Translations under genes and position numbers: made by a program
In this document: one piece after another, positions 1 through 11,560 of the stretch
Layout of the letters: each line of letters starts with the position of its first letter
Position numbering within the stretch: position 1 is the first letter of the stretch
Notes under the pieces: generated by a model
The model's input: the letters and a program-made list of their open reading frames with translations, nothing else
The model's database searches: none
Told to the model about the DNA's origin: nothing
Assembly: GCF_018691265.1 (NCBI RefSeq)
Contig: NW_024881316.1
Span: 5,852,819-5,916,818, forward strand
Direction: 5' to 3'
DNA length: 64,000 nucleotides
Source of the DNA: Tyto alba
Lineage: Eukaryota; Chordata; Aves; Strigiformes; Tytonidae

Positions 1-2689
1 AAGCTATTTAGAATATGTAATTTCCATTTCTAAATACAGAAACATAAAGGTCCTTTCTGTATTAGTTTTGGTTGATTCTAGTTGGAATTTATGCCAAGCA
101 CAAATAAAAACAAATTAGTAAAATTAAACTGTTGAGGTTTATAAACAATCTTGAGTAGTAAATTGACTTTTGAACTCCGCAAAGATAGAATTGGAAACGT
201 AGGGCTTTATTTGCTGTTTTATGGAAGGTATGGCTCCATGGATGTACCTGTTTTCAGAATTTTTGGTAGGCTGCATACTTTCTAATTTTTTTTCTACCCA
301 TCATGAAATTAGTCTTTGCACATGATATTTACTTCTAAAAATAAATTTTATAACCTATACAATATTCCCAAATAAATGCAATAAAAGCACACTGTAGTTA
401 CTTAATTCTTTATCTTTCCCATTTGCCTTATATTTCCTGGTTCCTGTAACTTGCATCTTACCCTTCAAGGTTTTAGTGATGGCTTCCTTAACTGAATGCT
501 GCAATTTGACCCAGGAGGTCTAGCTGCTCTCAATAGGCAATTCCTGTCTGTGCTCTTCAAAATATAGGTCATTGCTTTCAAAATCCCTCTTAGCTGTTGA
601 GTGGACAGGTGACTGGCGGTATCAACAGCCTTCACATGCAGTCAGCATATCAGTCCATGGGGCTGGTTGTGTGGTAGTTCCACAATCAGGAACTGAAACA
701 CATCTTCAGCGCCAGCATGACCAAGACCAGTACTGGATTTAGCAGTAAGAGTTACTGTTTTTACAGCAGTAGCATCTCAAAGCACAGGTCTTTGTGGCAG
801 TTTTGATGCATTGGTAAGAAAGTTAGATGGACTTTGGTAAATATGCAGTAGCTGATTTTACCTAGACCTCTAGTCCTGAGCTGTGCTGTTTCTGAAAGTC
901 TCAATTTTCAGAATCCTGCAGAAGGTTTCCCCTACAGTTCTTCCTTCAGACCTAGAACCCCTGCCTGCCCTGAGAAGTGCTCTGCATTACATGGAAGTGG
1001 GGAAAAAAGCAACAGACTTTCTCCCAGCGTTTATATCTTTTTTTTCTACCTGGTCTTTTTTTACCAGAGTTGCTTCAGTAGCACACAGCAGTTTTTTTGG
1101 AGGTCTTCATATGAAAGGAGAAAAAAAGATTAGGCGAGATGAGTTAAAGAAAGCTAGTGAAAGGGATGACTAGTGTAATAGCAGTCAGCTGAGAAGATCT
1201 GTTTGCTTTTAGTTAGGTAGAAAAAGTTAGTAATACGTGCTTCCTTTGTACAGAAGATAATCTCAGACTGGTTTCTGGCAACCTCTTCAAAAACTTTTTG
1301 CTCGGTTTCCACAGCTCACTAAAAGGACAGCTCCATGTGGTTGTGTCTGCAGCTTGCTTTGTGCGAAAAAAAGTTTTGTTTCCCTATGTTCCCCCTCAAA
1401 GTGATTTATTCCTTAACTATGAATCTCCTCAGTTTGCATGCTTCTTGAGAAACCTGTTTTATTCATTTTTCTATTTCTTGAAATTAAAATTTCCAAGACC
1501 AGTAGCGTAGTCTTACTGTCCTACAGCAAATTTTCTAGCAAAGTCCACCATAGGTCTATAAATGTTGAAGTCTTCAGTCCAAAAGTCTGACGCTGTTTTT
1601 TCATCAAAGTGGTGTACTGATTTTCTGGAACTAATATAAATTCATACTATACTGTTTGTGATTAATATAAGGAATATTGTCCAATTCCCGGATGTTAAAT
1701 GTTACCTGTTTTCCTCAGAGGACAGGGACTTAAAATAGATTTTTAAATGTTTCACTTGCACAAATCTCAAATCCACATCCTCAAGTGTACTTAAAGTGTT
1801 TCTTTGCTCAGCATTCTAATACGAGGTTACTCTGGTTTTGCAACTTAACATAATTTTTAACAGTGCGCTATTTGTCCCTGTTCTCCTTGTAAAATGCATG
1901 AGGATAATTAGGTATCTAAATCAGGGATCATCATAATCTAGGAAACTGAGGATATATTTGAACATTCTCTTGGAGGCAAGTGTCTTGCATCATATCATAT
2001 GCCTAAGCAGATGTATAAGTGTCTCTCTCTCTTGGACAGAAACACCCTTGAAATGATAGTTCAGTGCCTAGTTCATTGATCTGTGGTGTGGTGAATTGAC
2101 TTCTTGCTTTAAATTTGAGCCTGTTTTTTCCATATCCAAAATCTTACATTGTGGAAATAGAGGATGTCTTGGCTGAGCTCCCTCACCCTGCCCTTGGTCT
2201 TGGTTTTTCTAAGACTTCATTACATGCTTTAAAATCTTGCATTCTGAAGGATTCAGCCTACATAAAAAATCCCATGTAAAAACTCCATTTGGATTTAGTA
2301 TTGGAACTGAGATCCTGGAGAGATTGCCAGATTTGGATTGACACCAGTAGATAGGTAGCTCTGTGAATGATAACTTGTGGAAAGTTAGGTGCCCATAAGC
2401 TAGTTGGTGGTTAACCAGAAGATTTAATAGTGCCCAAAGCAGCAGACAAGTGTCTGGCTGAGTGCCTGTGCAAATCTGGATTTCACCGATTTATTTGTTG
2501 TATTTCTCTTTCCCTCTCAGGATCTTAAATCTCATAATTTACCTTTTCTCTTTCAAACGCAAAGCTTTTGTACTGCAAGCAGTTGTGCTGCCAAATTAAT
2601 TTGAAGGCCTATATACAGATGAATAAATAGAAAAGGAAAGAACGTATTAATTACATTATTTTTAACATACTGATTTCTCTTCACTGTAG
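1..2689 (+). other. CCNC intron (right part)
   Basis: A/T-rich intronic sequence. I looked for the preceding CCNC exon, which should encode the segment around SIDPVLMAPTCVFLASKVEE, and did not find it. No repeat family was recognised and the short open frames have no coding signature. Confidence 0.7.
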
Positions 2690-2745
2690 TGAAAACTAGG
2701 TTTTCGTATGCCTTTCCGAAGGAGTTTCCTTATAGGATGAACCAT
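2690..2745 (+). CDS. CCNC: CCNC coding exon (first in window)
   Basis: Acceptor ...ctgtag at 2684-2689, donor gtaagt from 2746. It starts with the last two bases of a Leu codon and then encodes [18 protein letters not shown], ending in phase 0. This is the end of the first cyclin fold. Confidence 0.93.
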
Positions 2746-5700
2746 GTAAGTACGCTGTTTGAACGTGATCAAATAAATTAAAAGGCCAATAATGGTTAGC
2801 AGTAAATCCTGTCTTTTAAATTCTGAGAAGGAAATGTTTTCATATTCAAGTGTCAGGTTGCTCATAATTAGTTTTGGATAGATTATTGGGGAAGTTACTT
2901 TTAGAAGTAATAAATCTTATATAACCTCCTATCCTTAAAGTGTTGACAGGAACGCTGTAAAGAGAAGTGATGTGGCTGGGTGACTAAAATAGTAATTTTT
3001 TTGGTGTAGTATGATGATGAAAGAGATTTAGCTTTTTTTTTTTGAATGTTCTTGTTTACAAATACATTGCTCCAGGGAAGGTAAATAGCCCTTGCACCTG
3101 GGATGCTTTGAAGCTTGCACACAGGAGCAGTTAGCTTACAGAAAGTAGATTTATTTTTGCCTGTAAAATGCAATGGCTTTTGGAAAATAATGTTTATTGG
3201 TTTTCAAGGCATTCTCAGTCACAATGCTGAGAAATTTTGTAGTTTCGACTATAAGTTTTGACCTGTGCTGTAGTTATTTTGAAAGTTTAACAGATCTGAT
3301 TATTTTTAGATCGACTGTTGCAAATGCTACTTTTTTGTTAGTTTTCTTTTCATCCAATCTAGAAAGCCAAATGATACATCACAATATAAAATATCTAAGA
3401 CCTTGCAAAAAACCTGCACTGCTCTTTTGTAGAGAAAGGCAAATGGAAACATATTTCAGAGTACTGCTTTTCTATAGCCAAAGCACTCCAGTCTTTTCCT
3501 TGATATCACTAATACATCAGTATCTCTATGAAAAAGGAGAGCTGATTCAATTACTACAATTGGACAGAATATTTCATATGAAATTAAATCTGAAAATACT
3601 TTAAAAGGCCATTTGGCATGTCAGTGGCTTGATGAAGAGGCTCTAATTCTACAAAAGCACTTCTCTATTGCTGTTGAGTGCTTATACACTGGGAACAATT
3701 TGCTGCTGCCGGGCGTTGAAACAAATCAGACAAGTACTGCCAATGAAGTAGACTTCCATAGTAAACTTGATCCAAAACGTTTAAATGAATTGTTATTATG
3801 ACTGGAGTTAAGTTATAATAGTGGTAAGGCAATGGCTAATAAGAGTTTGGTTTTTGTTTGGTTTTGTAGTTTCAGTTGAAATGCATTTAGGACTGTTGGA
3901 ATAAGTGTTGAAAATTACTGTGCATTCATGGGTGCCAGTTAATTCTTTCTGCTATCTGAAACATGCTGCTGTTTAACTGTGATTTTACTTCTTTGCAGAT
4001 ACTAGAATGTGAATTCTATCTCTTAGAATTAATGGTAGGTGGGATTTTTGGTGGTTTGCCTTTTTTTTTTTTTTTAAAACTGTTGCCTCCGTTTACTCTT
4101 TACTGATGTAGAATATTTTGAATTTTGTGCTATAAAAAATGCGTTATGCTTTCTTTTGTTTCCCCACTCCAATTTTAGAATGATGTCCGTGCAGGTCTAA
4201 CGTTTACATTTTCAGCAGAATGCCATAATTACTGTGCTGTCACCTAGGCTGAGGGAGGGCTTTCTCACCTCCTTGCGTTGGAGCTGGACTTCTCAACAGA
4301 AAGAGGGCAGATTGTGGGAGTGGTGGGGACAGGAGGAGTGTGTATGGCTCTGCGTCCTCATGGGTATAGCACTGCTGGGATGGGTAAAGCACAAGTTCTA
4401 TTTCCAGAACTGCTTCTGTTTTTAAAAGAAAGGTAACTGTATGTAAGTCCTGATGCAGACACTAGCATGTCAGTGTCCTGATTTCCCCAGCTGAATGGCC
4501 AGTCAAGAGCATAGAGAGTTGTGTTCTTTTTATGCCGCCTTCTTCTTCTTGCCTGGAAAAATGTGGAGGTATACGTATACATTCGAGCTTCAGCAGAAGG
4601 TGTGGGGAGTATCCCACTCATGCTAGTCCATAACCTGATAATTAATCTTCTAGGAAGTGAGATGTGGGTTTGAATCCTGTGAGGAAGAAACTGAATTCGG
4701 GGCCTCCCATTTTCTGAGATGGCGCTGTAACTATTAGGCTGGTGGATGAAAGGAGCGCAATGTGACATTTTCTTCCAGACACTTTCAAAGGAACTGTACC
4801 TGCTTTTTGTAAGGGCTGCTATCCCACTGCTGTGTTTTCTAGGGCAGCTGAAAGGATGCAGCCCAGGCTTCTTAGGGGGCTTAGGTAAAGTGGTGCCAAA
4901 TTTCTGCAGATTAGTTGGACTTGGATGGGTTAGGCACCGAGCTTGTTGTACGAGAGGAGTTCTGCTCAAGCGCAGAGAAAATGAGAGAAAAACCAGGAGC
5001 CTAGTGAGTTAGGCAGCAGTTGAGAAAGGATGTGTTTTGGGAACAGGACACAGAGGTGATCAGATCAAAGTTTTTGTTTGTGCCTACAGTAGTTATAGCC
5101 CCTTTTTAGACATCCTGTTTAGATTTAGTCCTTGATACGTCTGCTATATATGGCAGTAACTCTTGGGTTTTGTCTACAGGAGCTTTATCACAAGTAACTG
5201 CATTTACAAGAAGTTACGTTTTGGGGCTTAACTTACTTTTCCAGTATGTGTGCAGTATATAGTGTGTATGATAACTGTGTTTCACTTCAGTGTTCAGCAC
5301 ATGTAACTTAATGCAGCTTTTCCCTATACCGCCCATACAGTTGGCTCTTTCAGCGAGAGGGTTGTTCCTTCTTGTTTATACCAACCTGGGCCTGAAAAGA
5401 GGGGATTTGAGAACAGTGGATTTTTTTTTTTCCTGTTCTTTCTTTCCAAACCAGTGTCAGTTATTTTGGCATGCTTCCATGTGTGGTATTTAGTGACAGA
5501 CTGTTTTCTGGCAGTGTTTTGTATTTCCAAGTGGGAATTACGGGTTTGTAAGCAAATGAGGTTTCAGTGTGCTGCAGATGTGGCTTCCTCTGTCTCTTAG
5601 GGGAAGGACACTGACAGACTGGCAACCATGCTATGTAATGGTATTCTAGAGAGAGCACTGCCCTCATTAGAGCAGGGTTAGGTGTCAGGATGCTACTTCA

Positions 5701-8700
5701 AAAAAAATAATCAGTAATTGACTCGTAAACCAAGTGTTTTTAATATGAACTGACAACACATTCTGCACTGTAATCTAACTTCTATCCTGTTGACAATTTT
5801 CCTAGGACTGCTGTTTGATAGTATATCATCCTTATAGACCTTTGCTCCAATATGTACAAGATATGGGCCAAGAAGACATGCTGCTACCTCTCGCATGGTA
5901 ATGAAGACAATAATTAACAGTAGGGCCTCCTTTCATCAAGAAAACAAGTGTTTAACAGTTACACTTCAAAGGTGCTTAAGCAAAAGCAGGCTTAGCCGTG
6001 TTTGAATACAAAGGGTGCCCTAGTTAACCTGTGCAGGTGTATGTCCCTGACTTAGCTTATGCTGTCTTTAATCCTGTAATAATTTTACTTTGCAGTCATC
6101 TAATTTTTATTTTTAGATTAGCTCTAATAGCATATTTTTTTACGCTACTGAATGGTGACTATGAGTAGAGGTAATCTTTTTGTGTCAGTGTCGTCTTTCT
6201 GTTGTATCTTGTCACAGGAGGTAGAAGCAGTATATAGGGGTTTTTAGCTGTGTTAGCAGAACTATTATTCTTGAACTGCTTCTCAAATAGAGAAGGACAG
6301 TAACAATGCTACTTTTATGCTTGCCCTTACTTATTTGTGAAACAGGGATAATTATTTTATAATATACACCAACACCCTTTGCAGAAATACATTTATGGTA
6401 CTATAATAGTGCTTCCAAATAAACTTCTGCTGTGACTACAAACTAAAAAAGAAAAGGTGTCAAGAGATTTTTGCAAGGGAAGAGAGCTCCTCCCTTGCTC
6501 TTTCGCCCTGTATCCTTGCTGCTCCTACCATCTGGGAAACTTCATAAAATATTTATGAACTGACAGCAGTTTTTGAAGTCATACAGTCTAAACGTGAATA
6601 GGATGATACTTACAGGTTCTTTTTTGCACAGGAGGATAGTGAATGACACATATAGAACTGATCTTTGTCTGCTGTACCCTCCTTTCATGATAGCTCTAGG
6701 TAAGTAGCACAAGCAGTGTCTCTTGTGATGTTTAAATGGATGTATTCTGTGCACTGTCCCATCAACAAGCATTCCTTAGAGTGCCCTCTCTAAGGGCATG
6801 AGGTGCTTCAGTTTGTGTTTCATACAGTACTGACAGTGGAGCCTCTCAGCTTAAAAAGTCTTGAAGAAAAATCAGATAATCCTGAATTTTCTCTGTTGAA
6901 CTGTATAGTGTTTTTTAAAAAAATAGAACATGTCAAGAACGGACCTTTGTTCAATACCCATGTCACCTGATCTTTGCAGCTTGCCTACACGTGGCCTGTG
7001 TTGTCCAGCAGAAGGATGCAAGGCAATGGTTTGCCGAGCTGTCTGTTGATATGGAAAAGGTACTCTGTTTTTAATTCCCGCCACCTGTTAGAGACTGACC
7101 AGAAATGGCAGTCATGGATATAAAACTACTGTCTTACATGTCTGCGGTAGTGATTTGAACTTCATTCAGTGATCGTGCTAGTTGCTGTTGAAATTAGGTA
7201 GATCTCTCGGGTGGGGAGACAATGCCAGGTCACTCAGTTATCACCCTGCTCTGAAAGTCGAGACAGAACCATTGCGTAACGACAAAGTGTTGCTGGTGTT
7301 GCCATTTTTCAGATGGAAATATAAAACCAGTATACTTTGAATTTTTTTGCCAGAAAAAGACTTCCCAGTGTTCTTCATCATTTAGGATTGCCAGCATGTG
7401 TTTTACTTTTAAATTCCAGTGCATGTGATTTTCTGATTTGCCTTTCAGTGTCGTGCCTACATACTGGTCTCATTTTCTCCCTATAAACGTACATGGTATG
7501 GCAGAGTGTAAAACATTCTTGACACTTTCAGGATGACCGGGACTGTAACTTCAGTCAGTGTTAAACAGAGGGACACCAAGGTCATTGAGTTTGCTGTTGC
7601 AAATTCTATGGCAAATAATCGCCTTCATAAATCTATCAAGTAGCAAGGTGCAGTTGTTATCATACCAATAATGTTTTTCATCTTCACTGGTTCCTTTTTA
7701 GGTTGACTTATTTAACTTTTGCTTAGCTCCAGCAAGCAAGCCAAGCTAAGAATCATATTCCTTATCGCACTGTTTCACTCTGCACATATTTTTCAGTCTA
7801 TCGTTTTAGAAACGGAGTGTCTGGAATTAAATAGCACATTATGGATGAGACATACCACATCCCTCTGTGCCCTCGGTATTGCCCTTTATCCCTCCGATGA
7901 TATCCTGGCATTGTATTTGTATTCCAGGATTTGTATTTTTTAAGCAGTGTGGGTGCTGTGCTGCATCGAGAGCTCTGTGAATTGTGCTGTCATGCACGGA
8001 AAAGCAGGGTGATAATAAGTTGGCGGCAGAGAACCAACCTATATTTGGCAGATAAGGTTACCATAAGCTTGATACGGAACGTGTTTGAATGTTTACATGT
8101 CTTGGTTCTCATGCCAGTGATGCAATCTAAGCTTGATTTTTTTACATTAACAGCGTGGACCTCGTAGCCAACTATGACGTTTGTTTCAAGGATAGATATT
8201 GTTCTAGCACTTAATCAAAGTCCATGTATTAAAAAGAAGAAAGAAGTCTACTTTATTAATGTAGAGAATGATGAAACAAATTACGAACCAAACATTATCC
8301 GCCTTCTACATAGAATATTGCACTAGAAATTTAATAGGAAATTAGGGTAGTTGAGGTGCAGCATATAGAACATGTCCAAACTTGCAGAGAATGCTTACGC
8401 TCTGAAAGTTCAACAATTCTTACTGTATGTATATAAGAATATAATGAAAATAAGAAGTATTTAGACATTCCCTGGCTCTTTATTTCTTAGAAGAAAAGAA
8501 TTCAGACCATTGTGGGTTTGGGCTTTTTTTTTCCCTGCCCTGTGCCTCTGATATGTATAGAACATCGATAATCATCGCTTACTGTATTGGTGATCCATGG
8601 TCATCTAGGTGCAATCATACTGCCTGGTGTCTGTGTTTTCCCAGTAGCGTAGTTATAAGCTGTGGTGGTAGTTGCAAATAAATAAATAAAAAGCTCTTTA

Positions 8701-9818
8701 GCTTACAGGGAAGGAGAAGTGGTCTGTACAGTTAAACGGGAGGGAGAGTATTCTGTTCAGGCTTCATTCACAATTAAATAAAAAACCTAATTATAGAATC
8801 GGTTGATTGCCAGATCAGATTAAATGTGAGACAGCTCTGTTTATAATATGAAAATTGTGCTGCTTATTTTCAGTTCAGGGCATATTTAATTAATTACATA
8901 ATTAAACTGTGGCAAAGATAAAATCACTTTTGTGTCTGACCTTAGGATCTCTTTTCTTTCTAATCAGATTTTAGAAATAATCAGGGTTATTCTGAAGCTG
9001 TATGAGCAGTGGAAGAACTTTGATGAAAGGAAAGAGATGGCTACTATTCTTAGTAAAATGCCTAAACCAAAACCACCTCCAAACAGGTACTGTACTTCCT
9101 TAATACACCTTTCATATGGAAAAACAACTGCCTTAAGAATGAGTAAATGTTAATTTGAGATATAGCATACATTTTTACAGCGCAGACTTTTCTAGTACAA
9201 ACAGCCAGTCTGCTTTTTTGGGAGGTATGAGAAGCAAAATATTCAGTGTTATGGAGAGCATTAATGCGATCAGAATGTGATCAATACAGCTTAGCAAATG
9301 CAAGGAACCACGGTGTGAGGCTCCATGGCTGGGCCAGAGTCATTGGAACTGGGCCTGCTTGATGTCGTATTTAATTACTGCGATTAAATACCACTGTTGG
9401 GAATCTGCACATGCAAATTCCTGTGCAAACGCCTATGTAATGTGAACTTTGAAATGTTAACTTCAGAAGTAGATTCAGCAGGCAGCTGCATGGGGATATA
9501 ATGAAATTATTATTCACATAAATACGCGGAAGTTATTTATGCATGCTGAGAATAACCTGTGCAGTTTTATGAAACTGAGCAGAATATCTTAAGCTATTTG
9601 TGTATATGTTGAAGTATTTTCCTTCATAGGGCTTTTACTACTTTCAGAATACCATATTCTTTAATAAAAAAACCAAACCAAAACAAAACAAAAAAACAAC
9701 AAAAATGTAATATGATGCTTCTTTTTGAAGATACGTGTTTTTGGTTTTTTTTCTTCCAAACAGTGAAGGAGAACAGGGTCCAAATGGTAGCCAGAACTCT
9801 AGTTACAGCCAATCTTAA
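2690..9818 (+). CDS. CCNC: Cyclin C, 3' part of gene (seven coding exons)
   Basis: Cyclin C is the regulatory partner of CDK8/CDK19 in the Mediator kinase module and acts in the nucleus on RNA polymerase II transcription. Coding exons are 2690-2745, 3999-4034, 5806-5897, 6632-6699, 6980-7059, 8968-9086 and 9764-9818. All have AG/GT borders and matching phases, and the joined frame stays open to TAA at 9816-9818. It gives 167 residues plus a split Leu codon, the C-terminal part of a protein of about 283 aa, holding the end of the first cyclin box, the second cyclin fold and the polar tail ending NSSYSQS. Recognisable blocks are [27 protein letters not shown], the [19 protein letters not shown] helix and [10 protein letters not shown]. 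The match to vertebrate cyclin C is near-identical, recognised from family knowledge and not searched. The upstream exons, starting with the one that encodes the segment before LKTRFSY, were not found in bases 1-2689 and must lie left of the window. The gene converges on TSTD3. Confidence 0.96.
3999..4034 (+). CDS. CCNC: CCNC 36-nt coding exon
   Basis: Acceptor ctttgcag, donor gtaggt. It encodes exactly twelve residues, [12 protein letters not shown], phase 0 on both sides, so skipping it would keep the frame. It is too short for ordinary ORF calling and was found by homology to cyclin C. Confidence 0.92.
4240..5030. repeat. Ancient amniote interspersed repeat, degraded
   Basis: Lies in the CCNC intron between the exons ending 4034 and starting 5806. 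It contains phrases typical of an old repeat abundant in turtles and crocodilians: a 'gtgggtttgaatcc ... actattaggct' segment (about 4665-4742), a 'gggttaggcacc' segment (about 4926-4940), and 'agcctagtgagttaggcagc' near 4998-5018. The similarity is recalled, not searched, and I cannot name the family securely. The minus-strand open frame at 4358-4969 (203 codons) falls within it and is judged non-coding. Confidence 0.45.
5806..5897 (+). CDS. CCNC: CCNC coding exon
   Basis: Acceptor tcctag, donor gtaatg. It encodes [20 protein letters not shown] and then [10 protein letters not shown], plus two bases of a Trp codon. It is the first helix region of the second cyclin fold. Confidence 0.94.
6632..6699 (+). 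CDS. CCNC: CCNC coding exon
   Basis: Acceptor tgcacag, donor gtaagt. It completes the Trp codon and encodes [20 protein letters not shown] then AL, ending after the first base of an Ala codon. Confidence 0.94.
6980..7059 (+). CDS. CCNC: CCNC coding exon
   Basis: Acceptor tttgcag, donor gtactc. It completes the Ala codon and encodes [20 protein letters not shown] then SVDMEK, ending in phase 0. Confidence 0.94.
8968..9086 (+). CDS. CCNC: CCNC coding exon
   Basis: Acceptor taatcag, donor gtactg. It encodes [30 protein letters not shown] and MPKPKPPPN, ending after two bases of a Ser codon. This is the last helix of the cyclin domain and the start of the proline/lysine tail. Confidence 0.95.
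9764..9818 (+). CDS. CCNC: CCNC terminal coding exon
   Basis: Acceptor ccaaacag. It completes the Ser codon and encodes [17 protein letters not shown], then TAA. The 3' UTR follows directly in the same exon. Confidence 0.95.
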
Positions 9819-11560
9819 GACATTCCAAAGAATTTCTTTATGGACCACTTTGACTCAAGACATCCTGGGATCTTTCTTGTGTTCATGAAATGAACAGAAG
9901 GTTTTAGTAACATCTTTGACAAAGAACTTGAAGAATAAATAGCTTGTTTGTGTCAAGCATTTTGAAAGCTTTTCCTCTAAAACTGCATCATTTTCTCTGA
10001 TGCTGGAGCAAATGTACTAGGATTTTTCAGTGTAAGGAATAAAAGGTTAAACCGAGCTGCGAAAGATTAACACTATCCACTCAAACAAATAGTTCATTAT
10101 TGGTTTTGTTTGCTTTGAGAAAATTGTAACTTGCCATTGAAGTGAACTGTTTTTAAAGCAACAGTAACCTGAAGCCTAAGTATAACTGTATTAATGACTT
10201 GTGTTGTCTTCATTTTGTTTGTAACTGAAGGAAGATAGTGCACTGTATGTTAAATTGATTCATTACCTTGAGTTTTGTTGATTTTTTTTTTTTTTTTTTT
10301 TTAATAAATATGGGTTCTGTAACAAGTAACACAGCAGTCCTTCAGAAACAAAGCGGAGAAGAGCCTGCAAAGAATATTGTTACACTTTTAATGAAAGCTG
10401 CAGGAAAGAAATTCAGTTCCTTTTTCGGATAAGAAAAATGCTCTTTTACTCAGTAGATATACTTGGATGTTTTTGCCATGAAGCATAGTAGCCCAGCTTA
10501 CCAGAAAAGTGCAATATGTATAGTGATTCTGCAGTTTTCTTAAACATTTCAAGTGTTAGGAATTTAAAAAACCCAACATACTATGATTTTTTTTTTTTTT
10601 TTTTTTTGCAAGTAAACGTACTGTATAGTACAATTGGAATATTTCACAATCAAGTACAAATCTGAAGATGATTGCTATTTTTTATGGTGGATTTTTTTTT
10701 TGTACAAAAGATATACACTGTTAGTCTGCCTTCACTGTTAGTGTGAATTTGTGTGGTTCATTAGAGTCTATTTAAGAGGATCGAGTTTTCGGTGAGCTTC
10801 ATACTGGCTAATTTTAATTGTGATGTTAGCAGCAACTCTTTAGAATAATTGAAATGGGATTCCTTGGTTAACTATGTGCTGGAGAAAATGAGATTCCTTC
10901 AAACAGAAGGCCATATCCTGTGATCCTTACTCAGGCAGATATCCCACTGAAGTCAGGAATTGGCCTAAATTTTAATTTCTTGATTTTTAGTTAACTTTGT
11001 TTCTAATTAAAGTTCTGTACAATTTCATTTTGAATGGTAATGCCAACTTGCCCAGGTATAAAAATCGATAAAATGAAGTGCAGTAACATTGTTCTCCATT
11101 TTTTTTTTCCTGAAGCAACACATTTCATTGGTCTGAAATATTGGAGGGAAATTCTTGAAAACCCTTGCTCTATGGTGCGTCTTGGTTTGAAAAACTGGCC
11201 CCTTAAAGAACCCTTGTTTTTGCAAATACCTGTCTTCGTAATTGGCTGGTTATTCAGTGAAATTCAACTGAAGTGTGTTTGTCTGTAGCCCATTAGGCTA
11301 CTAGGATTTATTTCTGTTCAGTTTCTTTTCGTAAAACATTACGTAAATGAGCCCAAACCACTTTGATGAGATAGATAGATAGAAAATACGTACATTTTGG
11401 TCTTTGCTACTTTTGTTGCCATTTGATCCATACCTTTTATAGACACTTGATTGATGAAGTGGAATTTGGCCATTTGCCTTTGTTTTTTGAAGTCTAAAAT
11501 GTGCTATTTGTAATGTGGACTTGGGGAGTAGAAATAAATCAATGCAACTTGACCACTGTG
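9819..11560 (+). promoter_or_regulatory. CCNC: CCNC 3' UTR with several poly(A) signals
   Basis: Canonical AATAAA hexamers lie at 9934-9939, 10038-10043, 10303-10308 and 11533-11538. The 10303 copy follows a T-rich stretch. The 11533 copy is followed within about 30 bases by a GT-rich stretch, as expected at a real cleavage site. The A/T-rich sequence up to 11560 looks continuous with the UTR. Which sites are used cannot be told from DNA; the outer limit given is the longest reasonable model. Confidence 0.6.

Noticed and set aside
4665..4690. tRNA B-box-like 'gggtttgaatcc'
   Set aside because: No matching A box or cloverleaf around it; better explained by the old repeat it belongs to.
4358..4969. 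203-codon open frame on the minus strand
   Set aside because: Lies in a CCNC intron within an old dispersed repeat; no recognisable domain, and low-complexity basic and polar residues.
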